A stretch of 64,000 nt of DNA from Salminus brasiliensis (lineage: Eukaryota; Chordata; Actinopteri; Characiformes; Bryconidae), in the NCBI RefSeq assembly GCF_030463535.1, contig NC_132898.1:23886162-23950161 (forward strand), in the 5' to 3' direction. The position numbers and the translations under genes are program-made. The notes beneath the pieces are model-generated. The model was not told the DNA's origin. It saw nothing but the letters and a program-made list of their open reading frames with translations, and searched no databases. Shown here piece after piece: positions 1 to 10,179 of the stretch. How positions within the stretch are numbered: position 1 is the first letter of the stretch; every line of letters begins with the position of its first letter.

Positions 1-1878
1 AGTGTGATTGATGTGTTCCATAGCGCCACCTGGGGCCAAGCCAAGCTGAAGTATCGAGAAAATGCTTCCCATCTCAATAAACAGCCGTTGTGTAACATTA
101 GGAGCAGCTCTGGTTTGTGTGTTTCAGCTGCACTGGTTTGTTTTTAGTATGTTGGTTGGTTCATTGCTGACAATGTTGTTTTTATTTCCTACCCAAATAC
201 TGTAATAGAGCCTATTGGTCATTTCACAGTGCTGGATGGTTTTATATAGCCCGTGCCGGAATAGTGGCAGGTCATCAGATCTTCGTAATCCCCAAACAAT
301 ATTACCAGGTGTAGCTACTGAACTACAAGGTCACATAACCCAGTTTCTGATTAATCTTGAAGAAAATCTTTAGCTTTTTAGCTACAGAGCCATGCTATTT
401 CATAACCAACCAGCATCAGCCTAGCCAACATGGGCAAGGTGGGTTCCAGGTGGGTATGGGCTCGTACGCGCGTTTTTACTGGGATCAAGTTGGACTTCCC
501 AAATGGGCCCAGTCATTAGAGCCCAGCTTAATCACACATGGATCCCATCTAGACCCTGTATGCAGTGTTCAACTCAGATGGGGCTCATGTTTAACCCCTC
601 CTGCTCCCCTCACTGACCCTGGTGGGCATATGATCTATATGTGGGGCCAACATGGAACCTGAGAACAAAACTTTCTGGTTTGCAGTTGCACGTCCCATAC
701 AGGCCCTACATGGACATGGTAGCTGGGAAGTAACATTGTATCTCTTGTTTGCCACATTGGCATATTAACAGCTAGCAAGCATATAATTAGCATTCTATGT
801 TGTTAGCAAGTTTTTAGCTCGTGATGGTTGTAAGTTTGTAACTTAAAATGTAATACACAGGAGTTTATAATCTGTAGTTAGCGCCAACTAAACTAATCAT
901 GGCATGTTAAGAAAAGGTTAACACTGTTTTTCAGTTCACTAGCTTTCGCTACTGTTTTACAGAAGTGTCTGTAAGGAAGCATGTATAATCGTAGTCCATG
1001 TTATGGGGTACACTAAATTCAGTGTTCACCAAAATATGGGTTGATTGACCAACCCTAGCATGTGTTTTGTCCCACTTGCTACTTAGCCAAGAGGTTTAAA
1101 ACTTACAACTTCTCTTCAGCGCTTTTTAAAATGTTGTTTATTGTTTAGTTCATTTGGGAAATAGTTGTTTTTCATTTATTTCCTGTGAGTTTTTTACTTT
1201 TAGTTTTTTAATTACTGTGCTAGTCTGTTTGTTTAATAGTTAATTAATTAATTACAAGCCTGGTTCTTCACACCTAAAGAAAACCAGTGAGAGCATGTTT
1301 AGCATTTTGCAGCTGAGGATCTGCTAACTGCTCCATTCTTTGCTAACTTTGTTAGCATTTTTGGGTAAACTGTTCCTTTAAGAGTTAGCGGCGGCTTGCG
1401 CTCTTAGACTGAGCTGCTTCTCTAGGCAGAATGTCTCTACTCAACCCTAACAGAGTGTACTGTGACTCCTCTAGTCCTGTATGCTGGTTTGGTTTGGTTC
1501 TGAATGGATGGTTGCACACCTGTTCCTCAGCACCCCTGCTCTCTTCTCCCTGGGCTGAAGTGGCCGCTGCATGCCAAACTTAATGGCATCTTCCTCATGA
1601 TGATGATGGTGTTGGTGTGAGATTAAGAAGCAGCATCCTGCTATACTCTCCTTTGGATCTGGTTTCAAATTCTCCTCCTTCTTCTCGTCCCTCTTGTCTC
1701 TCTATGTCTTCTCCAACCACGTGTTCTGATGTGTTTTTCCCCTTTCCAGAGATTTCTAACTTTCTTCTCACCTCTCCTTCTTCTCCTCTCCTCCCTTGTT
1801 GGCTTGTGTGTGATTTCTGCTCCCTCTCCTGCCCCTGGTTTTCCTCCCTGCTCTCCTGTTCTTCCTCGTGTCCTGCAG
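1..1878 (+). other. erc2: erc2 intron sequence
   Basis: No coding exon recognised. It is AT-rich unique sequence with a strong pyrimidine-rich stretch from about 1640 to 1878. Small open frames here carry no family signature. Confidence 0.6.
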
Positions 1879-1890
1879 TCTTGCTCCGAG
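1879..1890 (+). CDS. erc2: Candidate 12-nt neuronal microexon of erc2
   Basis: Twelve bases between a long pyrimidine tract ending tcctgcag and a perfect donor gtaagt. Twelve nt adds four codons without a frame change. Joined to the exon at 2713, it ends AG and that exon begins G, giving Arg-Gln-Gly-Lys-Asp-Gln, which matches the SRQ/LR-x-KDQNKK context of ERC proteins. UGC lies just upstream of the acceptor, as in SRRM4-dependent neuronal microexons. No transcript was seen, and the upstream partner exon is outside the window. Confidence 0.4.
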
Positions 1891-2712
1891 GTAAGTTCAA
1901 ACCCAGCAGGCTTCTCCACCACCTTTCCTCACACCCTTCTATCCATCTGCAGGATGCTCTTCCTCACCACCTGAGGATCATAGCTTATTTATTCAGTCTC
2001 GTTTGGTTGGACATGGTATGGGCTTATTGGAAGTTTTTTTTATTTTCTCTCAGTCTGAAGTAGGACCGGGTGATATGGGCAATCTGATATAACTATGATG
2101 TATTTTTCATATCATTTGACATATGTAGGTAGGGGTGTCCAATATTTTCTGCAAACTAATCAGTTGTTTAACAGTTTAAGCAACTGATCACATGTGCCTC
2201 TACTCATATTGGCCCTTTGTGGATAATATTGAACACCCCTGCCTTAGAGGTTAAACATTCAGTTCTTCAGTATCTGTAACTCCTTAGTTAATGAAATATT
2301 GTGGATGTTCCCTATATGACGTAGTGGTGATAGCCATTGGCTATTATCTACCCTGCCCACTCCTCACTAAGCCCCTCCTCTTCATGTTCATCATTAACCA
2401 CTTGACGTGCATTTTTCAAATGTGCTGGGAGGTTTTAAGACCAGCAGATATTGAGGATGGAGCTACTCTGCTGTTTCTTCTGTTGTGAGTGAATGGCTAG
2501 ACATCTTCCCCCTACTCATCTAGATATTACATGACACACAGCTCCACATAGTAGCCAATATGCTGTTGCGGTATTGATGCATGAGAACCTGATTATTTAC
2601 TGGGGAAGTGCATCTACTAAAAAAAGAATGTCATAAGGAGATCAGAAAAATTGTGTTACTACAAATCACCCTGCTGATGACAATTCTCTGCCGTCGATTC
2701 TCGCTTTAACAG

Positions 2713-5700
2713 GCAAGGCAAAGACCAAAACAAGAAGGGTCCTAACATCAAGATTGGCCAACAGGGAGAGAAAAAGACCGGCAGCATTCTGCAGGACCCT
2801 CGCAAAGACAACCCCATGGACAACCCCAAGGTATGTGTGTGTGTGTGTCTGTGTCTGTATTTTTAGTGTATACCTCTTTGGAGGGGTGTGATACTTGTTC
2901 ATTGTTAGTACTGAAAGAAAGTCCCTTATTCCAAATAATTGATCCTCTCTCTGTACATTTCTCAGATGGAGGAACTAATGACTGTTTTGGAGAAGACAAG
3001 ACAGGAGCTTGATTCCACTAAGCAGCGCCTGTCATCCACCCAGCAGTCTCTGGCCGAGCGAGACGGTCACCTGACCAACCTCAGGCAGGAGAGGCGCAAA
3101 CAGCTAGAAGAGATTTTGGAGATGAAGTGAGATACACTTCTTTTTCACATCTATTTAGACCAATCTGCTAATCACTCAACATTCTCAACATTCCCTTTGT
3201 GATAAAAGACAAAGGCAATTTTTGAAAGAAAGTCTAAGGAAGCAAACAAGCTATTCCTTTCAGGCTTTTCTTGAGCCTAGATGACACCTATATCAGTGTC
3301 AAAAATGTTCAAGATTTTCTTATCAAAGTTTGGGCTCACCAAAAGATATTGCCAGATATACTATATGGACAAATGTATTTGGACACCGGCTCATTCTTTG
3401 TTTCTTCTAAAATCAAGGGTATTAAAAAGAGTTTATCCTGCTTTTGTTAGAGTAACTAAATGGTTTGCCACTAGATTTTGTAGAACTGCTGTAAGAGTCT
3501 GATGCATCCAGCATCGAATCGAGAACAGATTTAGTGAGGTCAGGATGCTGGATGATCACCACTCCACCTCATCACCAACTCCCCAAGTTATCCCAAAAGT
3601 ATTGGAGGGAGCACCAATCATAATCCTAGAGAACACAGATCCACTGCTCCACAGCTCAGTGATGGGGGGCTTTATACCCTTCTAGCCCATGCCTGGCATT
3701 AGACATGATACCAACAGGTTCATGTTTATCTACTCCAGAGAGTCCTATTCTATTGATAATACCTCACTACAGGGACTAGACACGCTGTGTGTGTGCATTT
3801 ACATATCTGTGTCTGTAACTTAAAACAGCTGAATGCATTCATTAGACAGAATGTCCACAAACTTTTGGACATATAGTGTATGTCCAATCTGAAATTCCAC
3901 TGTTTTTTGTCAGGTGAAGCTGCTGATGTGGCAAAGTCACGAGTAATGTCCATCATATGCTGAAATTGGGCAGGTGCCCCACAAACGCCAAAAGGCATAA
4001 CTGTGTACTCATACAAGATCTGAGTGTAGGTCTACATCAGGGGATCCCTTATCGAAGACACAACAGCCAGTCTTTCAAATTGAACAACTCAGGTTCTCAG
4101 ATATATGGGGTACTTGGTGGTCTACCAAACTAGAGTTTGAAACTGAACCAAGCTTAACAAAATCCCTAAAGCTCTCACAATTACTTTCTCTTGGTCACTC
4201 TTCTGACACATTCTCTTTCATTGGTGATGCTTTCCCAACCCCTTATGTATGCAACATTCAGAGTTGGACTTTGGGAACCCATGCACTTTTGTGCTTTTGT
4301 GTTCCTCCTGCTCTTTCTTAAGGTGTTGTCTTTAAAACTCTCCTGCTATAGGCAACAGGCTCTACTGGCTGCTATCAGTGAGAAAGATGCTAACATTGCC
4401 CTGCTGGAATTGTCATCCTCCAACAAGAAGAAGACACAGGAAGAAGTGATGTCTCTGAAGCGTGAGAAGGATAGACTTATGCAACAGCTCAAGCAACAGG
4501 TGAGCATAATGGCAAACAGCCCTCAGAAATGTCTGTATAGCAGTTGCACAACCCAGATAAACATGAAGTCAGTGGTCAGTGAGACTGTTTATCTAGTACA
4601 GTTGCTTCTTTTAATGTATTCTGCTACTGTAATCCTTACAGACGCAAAGCAGGATGAAACTTATAGCAGACAACTATGAAGATGACCACTACCATCCACA
4701 TGGCCCTCCACACCATATGCAACCCCAGCCAACACACATCCAACCACAACCTCAGCCCCAGCCCCTGTACCCCCACACTCCTCTCCCTCAACAACAACCC
4801 CCATATCCTCATGCCCCACACCCCCAACAACACCCCCAGCAACACCCCCAACACCCCCAACAACACCCTCAACACCCCCAACAACACCCTCAACACCCCC
4901 AACAACACCCCCAACAACACTCCCAACAACACCCTCAACACCCCCAACAACACCCTCAACACCCCCAACCCCCTCCACAGCACCAACACCCCCAGCAAGC
5001 ACCTCAGCCTCAGTACTCCCAACACCCCCAACATCCGCAACACCCCCAGCATCCTCAACACCCACAGCATCCCCAACCACCTGGCCCCCATCAGCACCCT
5101 CCCAGGCCCCAGCAGCCACACCCACAACATCCACATGGTGGTCCCACTCCCCAGCAACACCCTTCACACCCTCAACATCCTCAGCACCCACAGCACCCCC
5201 ATGGACCTCCTCCAACTCAGCAAAGCCCCCACCCCCACCACCCACCTCATGCTGGTCCTCATGGCCCTCACCCACGACACCCACCCCCACACCATCGTGG
5301 TCCTGCTCGTGGACCACCCCACCCTGGACATAGACCTACTCCAGACCCGGTGAGCTCAATGACATTTGTATTTTCAGTTCATTTGCTTTGTTTAATAAGC
5401 CTGTAGATGTACACCGGTAAGCCAAACCATTATGACTATGATAACAATCCATAGCCATCTACATATCTTCTCTGTGAACCTTTGATATCCTGATGGCCCT
5501 CCTCATGGGTACATCTGTGATACTCAAGAGGGTATAGGCTTTACACAGTTTACTTTGCTGCAATGCATTTGCAGACCATCACTATGGGTGCAGTTCCCCC
5601 AGTGCTTGCCTTTCCTTCTTATCAGCTCCTTATACTGCTGTTTCAGCGCATGCATCTCTGTATCATGTAATGCATCATGTAAGGCATTCTGCTGCTTATA

Positions 5701-6486
5701 AGATGTTGCTTGACACAACTGATAAACTTGAGACACTATGTCTCTTTACTTTCTGGGGGAAACTAGACCCGCCAGTGTTCTTCTGCTCTGCTCAGAGCTG
5801 GATCTCTTGTCACATGAAGGTTCCTGGCTCTGTGAGGTGACTTTGGGACAGGGGTTTTTACTGACTACTGAAAGTGGTTTAAGGATGGACAAACAATGAC
5901 CTAGCAACAGGGTGTCAAGCACACAAGGCATATTGATGCATGATGGCAACAAAAGCTATCCAGTATTGCTATCCTATTTGGAAGAACAGACGTGTATAAT
6001 GGGGTTGCATAACTGCAGACCGGTCAGAGTGCTCATGCTGTCCACCACCATCTCCGAGTGATGGAAGAAGGTGGCCTGGTCTGATGAGACTTGGTTTCTT
6101 ATCAATAATGTTTTGGATCATTGGTGTATGTATTTCTTTCTGTGTCTTTCTAACCACAATTTTTATCTAATTTGATATAATAATTCTGATATTAACGTCT
6201 ATCTTCAGTGGTTTCCAACCCTGTCCCTGTTCCCCTCTGCCCTGCAAATTCTGGAGAATTTTCCATTCTAACACAGCTGATTAACCCACTAATGATCAAG
6301 CCCTTGAAGAGCATGGTTGGGTGTGTTAGAAAGGGAAAAAAACAGAGATCAGGGTTGAGAGCCAGTTTTGGACTATTCACATTTCTCCATTCACCCTTCT
6401 AACCTTACCTGTCTGTCTTCTAACTATGCTGATCTCTGGACTCTGTACAATGCTCACAGGACGATGAGGAGGGCATTTGGGCATAA
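2713..6486 (+). CDS. erc2: ERC2 (CAST/ELKS2) active-zone scaffold, 3' coding exons
   Basis: Coding exons at 2713-2830, 2966-3126, 4352-4499, 4642-5349 and 6460-6486, all with GT..AG borders and matching codon phase. The first three encode the end of the long coiled coil (DQNKK, then EELM..LEKTRQELD, RRKQLEEILEMK, ALLAAISEKDANIALLEL, LKREKDRL). EELM..LEKTRQELD and RRKQLEEILEMK fit ERC2 better than ERC1, as I know these families. The fourth exon holds KLIADNYEDDH and then a long His/Pro/Gln tract. The last encodes DDEEGIWA and the TAA stop at 6484-6486; the IWA end is the known RIM PDZ ligand of CAST/ELKS. The protein is a cytosolic scaffold of the presynaptic active zone. The gene starts left of the window. 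Odd: the C-terminal His region is far longer than in mammals. Confidence 0.87.
3357..3884. mobile_element. MITE with Tc1/mariner-like terminal inverted repeats (intron of erc2)
   Basis: The left end reads actatatggacaaatgtat and the right end is its imperfect reverse complement (acttttggacatatagtgta), flanked by TA. Inside is a non-coding body shared with 7262-7712, 33010-33450 and 35432-35855. It is a non-autonomous element common in fish. The superfamily is inferred from the terminal repeats and TA flanks only. Confidence 0.75.
3897..4016 (-). pseudogene. Ty3/Gypsy reverse-transcriptase fragment
   Basis: The minus strand encodes YEYTVMPFGVCGAPAQFQ, the motif-B region of Gypsy reverse transcriptases (MPFG..NAPA.FQ). 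It runs about 35 codons before losing similarity and lies against the MITE at 3357-3884. It is a dead fragment in an erc2 intron; no LTR was seen. Confidence 0.7.
4642..5349 (+). CDS. erc2: erc2 exon with expanded His/Pro/Gln-rich tail
   Basis: A single 236-codon exon, acceptor ccttacag before 4642 and donor gtgagc at 5350, in phase on both sides. After about 16 residues of conserved ERC sequence the translation is almost only H, P and Q, built on HPQ and HPQHPQQ units (about 21-nt periodicity between 4830 and 5060), ending in RPTPDP next to the conserved C-terminus. The mammalian ERC2 counterpart is a short His run of roughly ten residues. The C-rich repeat leaves all three plus frames and antisense frames open, so overlapping ORFs here are shadows. 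It is probably intrinsically disordered; function unknown. Confidence 0.85.
5409..6110 (+). mobile_element. Decayed Tc1-like transposon in last coding intron of erc2
   Basis: The left end (tacaccggtaagccaaac, then cattatgac) resembles Tc1-family ends in fish. Near 6062-6090 it keeps the transposase-derived stretch around gtggcctggtctgatgagac, the site of the WSDE catalytic motif. Frames are broken throughout. The right end could not be placed precisely. Confidence 0.6.
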
Positions 6487-6520
6487 CAGTTTCCAAACCA
6501 AAGCTAGGATGATTAACGTG
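6487..6520 (+). other. erc2: Proximal erc2 3'UTR with possible splice donor
   Basis: The stop codon is followed 34 nt later by a good donor (g|gtgaga at 6521). A strong acceptor (cttcacttttacag) lies at 7762-7775. If used, the 3'UTR holds an intron only 34 nt past the stop, inside the distance normally tolerated by nonsense-mediated decay. Inferred from splice signals only. Confidence 0.4.
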
Positions 6521-7261
6521 GTGAGATTCTTGCATGATTTCTTTCATTGCTCTTGCATTTGTCATGTTACTAGGTCTTTTACATTTACACTGGAAGTACA
6601 GTTAGCAGCAGCCCTCTTTACTGTCAGGGAAAAATACATCACATTATAAAACCTTTTTCTCTTTTTCACTTTTCAACATAATAGAAATCTAAAAGCTGTT
6701 CTTTACCTTGTATCCTAATTTCATGATAAACAGACCCAATGCTCCCAAATGAGTTGGAATCAAATCTTTTTACATTAACCTCCATTGAAAGTTTTTTCTT
6801 CTCCTGTAAAGTTGCAATTTTGGAGATCAGGTCCTCAGTACCTTCATTCACTGTTAACCGTGTTAGCTAGTTAAATACAATAGCTACTGTGGATCACTTG
6901 ACCTTCTTGACTCATTTTGGGGGCATAATGCTTCCTTAACCCTTAAGAATTAAAATAGACACTCATTCTCACCCTCTGTTGATGCTATTCCTGTCTCTAT
7001 GTCTATTCTGGTCCCAGATGACTCACTCACAGTTGGAGGTGCATAGCCATGCCATGCAGAAGAAACTATACATTATCCACTTGGCCAGACTCTATCTCCC
7101 ACCAGACCCACACTTCACCAGGGGGCCTTGACACTGAGGAAGAGGAGCAGGAGGGTGTGAGTGTGTGAGCTGAGTGTGTAGGCAAACACCTAAGCAGGTG
7201 AGAATTCACAAAGTGCTTAAACAGATTTCCGGTGTTAAGATGTGCATTATATGGGACACCT

Positions 7262-7712
7262 GTAGATGTGCAGTATTGGGACACCTGCTCATTCATTGTT
7301 TTTCCTGAAATCAAGGATATGGAAAAAAATTGTTCCAGCTTTTGTTGAAGTAGCTGTCTCTATTGTCCAGGGAAAGGTTTCTACTAGATTTCAGAGCATT
7401 GCTGTTAGGATTGGATTGCATTCAGCAACAAGTACATTAATGAGGTCAAAACATTGGGTGATCACTACCCCAACTTATCCCCAACTTCCTAGAAATCATC
7501 GTAGAAATATAGAATGGAGCACCATCAGAGAACACCAGTTCCACTGCTCCTATATAGCTTTATATCCTTCTAGCCCACACCTGGAATTAGCTATGGTGCC
7601 AATTCTATTGACAATACTTCTCTACGGGGGCAAGACAAGCTGTGTGCAACTTATAGTAGCCTGATGCATTCATTAAAAGGGGTGTCCACAAACATTTGGA
7701 CATGTATTGTAT
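7262..7712. mobile_element. MITE, same family as 3357-3884
   Basis: It begins near agtattgggacacctgctc and ends tgtccacaaacatttggaca, with the shared body between. It lies inside the putative erc2 3'UTR intron. Confidence 0.7.
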
Positions 7713-7775
7713 TCCTTTAACAGAGTACACAATTAACCTTACACCACTGCTCACACACTCTCTTCACTTTTACAG

Positions 7776-10145
7776 ATGAGCGAAGGGCTCAGATGGAGAC
7801 GGGTGCAGGCTTGGATGGAGGAGACACACAGGCAGCATATGTTTAATGGAGATTCCATTAATAAACACTGCCCTGAATGACCCTTTCCAAGATCCAGGGG
7901 GAACTGTCAATATGCCCCCACCTGCAGTCACTCTTTCTGACCTGGACACTTTCAACCGTTCCACCTATATATGTGCCCACTCACATTGCGCTCTGTCTGC
8001 TCGCCTGCTCCTGCTTGACTCCGCCCCTCTCTGGTTTAACCACTCCCCTTTCACGATGGGTCCCGCCAATCAAAAAGCAAAATGAACATTGTCCTGCCTC
8101 TTCGTCTGCCAAAAGGATCTGTGCTCTCCCTCATGACGTCCTCTTTCAGACTTGTAAAGTGAAGTCAGGATTTTTACATTGATTAAGAAATTCATTGCCA
8201 AGAATCTTGATTTTGTGTTCTGTTTACATTAGCACTAGAAACTCGTATGAGTTGATTTGCAGTACATATCAGGGTCATGCAACTGGGGAGGGGGGTGTTC
8301 AGGCACTTTGGAGGGATGTTCTGATTCTTCTGCAGTTTCCTTTGGGCAATGACAGGGCTTAGCCTGAGCTTTAGGGTGCAGTAAGTTGGGCCTTATAGCT
8401 GGTTTAGATCCTGTTCACTCCGTTCTGTAATTGTCCTGTAGTGTTACCTCAGCTGACAATCGGAAGCACTCTATGCAGGGTTACTTTCAACATTTTGTAG
8501 TCATCTTCCAGATGACTTCCTTGATCTTTCTCCATGCGCTCCTCCTTGGAGCTCCTGGTTTGGTTTGTGTTTGAAAGCATGCACCTATGCACCTCCTTCA
8601 CCATCCAATGCTGGGCCAGATTCTTCAACAGCTGTACGCGCCCAACCCACCACCATCATCATCATCATCGTGAAACCACTAGGCTAAACTAAGAACATGG
8701 CAACTTTGACCCTCCTCCAGGGTTTATTTCTAATGGTGCTTTCAATGGTGCTTAACACCCAATGCGGATGGAGACAGCCATCGTCACACTGACTCGTGTC
8801 TAGCTATACAGACATGCTGTGAGTTGCTTTGCTGTAAACTTACAGACACTTGATGGTCTTAACCAGTCAGTGGATGTCTGCTGTGTCCATAGGCCTCGAG
8901 TCAGTATTTGGGTGCTCATCTGATGATGCTCAGAAACTAAGTCAGTAAGCTCTCTGTTGATATACAGCTGGAGTTTGACAGCAGGCTGATGCGCAGTAAA
9001 TAAACCTGGAGTCTTGTTATCTGCAGTTCCAGCAATCCTCCTTGTCTTCAGGAGGAAATATATTCTCTCAGTTCCGATGTTGGTGTCCTTCAACCTTTGG
9101 ACAAAGATGGTCTGAATATGAAGGACTGTACAGGACCTGACCAGGTCAAAACATGAAGGCCCAGGTGGCCTAAGTTCCGGTGAACAATCGCTCAGGCCAA
9201 AGGGTCAGCAGTCAAAGCCGAAAAAGTCAAGGCCCAAGTCGTTCTCTTCTCTCTCATTCCCGTAACAGCAACCCTTGTGCTTTTCCGACCCCTTAACGCT
9301 CCTCCTCTCAACATAGTGGCTAGTGCCTCAATGACATAGATCTATACATGGATTCTACAAAAAAAACATAGATATATATAGATATATATATATAATAGAT
9401 ATATATATATATAAAGTGTGTCTATCGTGGTCAGAACATTGTGTCAAGAAAAAAAATAAGATTTAGAAAATGTGTTCTGTCTTTGTTTTCTAAACAATGA
9501 AGAACCCAACAAGTGCTGTAATACTAAGTGTCTCTCCACTGCAACTCCCAGTGAGTTTGAGGGTGTGGTCTATCGCAAGATCTCAACACGAAGATCTATG
9601 CAATAATAATGAACAAAATGAGGTGGTGAAATGCAGAGGTTCCACACTTGAAGGGCATGAGATACAGCAGAACATGGTTCAATGGACACTTCTTTGGTGC
9701 AGCTCATGAAAACCAACCAATCCAACAGCTACCCATGCTCCGTCCACAAATGCAGTCTTTCCATGTGATGGTGGACAAGCTTTGGCTGACCAAGACCGCG
9801 AACGCTGACCAAAACAGTGAGGAACTTGCTAGTTAGGTGCTCACTGGCTACCATGGCTGAGGCTGGTTGGTGTATACTTGCCATTTACACCAACAAAACA
9901 TCAGTAGTCAACAGTGCTGAAGCTGGTGTATGTTATCCTGGGCCTTTAAAGCTCTTCAAAGCTTGTTTAATGTCGCAAAGCAATGCAGTTGTGGGCGGAG
10001 CCTGGACAGGTCACCTGCGATCCCGCCAGTAGTTCAGTTGGACCACCCTCACTATCCTGGTTAAAGTGTGAGGATTCTGAATCAATGCATTGCCTCTGTT
10101 GTTCTTGTCTTCTGTGTTTTCTCACCCCGCCACTGTGAGGGGATT

Positions 10146-10179
<34 letters not shown>

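Noticed and set aside
1595-1922. Overlapping frames on both strands rich in Glu/Arg or Ser/Pro
   Set aside because: Pyrimidine-rich intron tract before the possible microexon; no coding signature.
4636-5353. Open frames of 174-225 codons overlapping the HPQ exon on both strands
   Set aside because: The C/A-rich repeat lacks stops in most frames. Only the frame joined to KLIADNYEDDH and DDEEGIWA is consistent with the ERC family.
2713-6486. ERC1 instead of ERC2
   Set aside because: EELM..LEKTRQELD and RRKQLEEILEMK agree with ERC2 as I know the two paralogues; the His-rich tail also fits ERC2. A tree would settle it.
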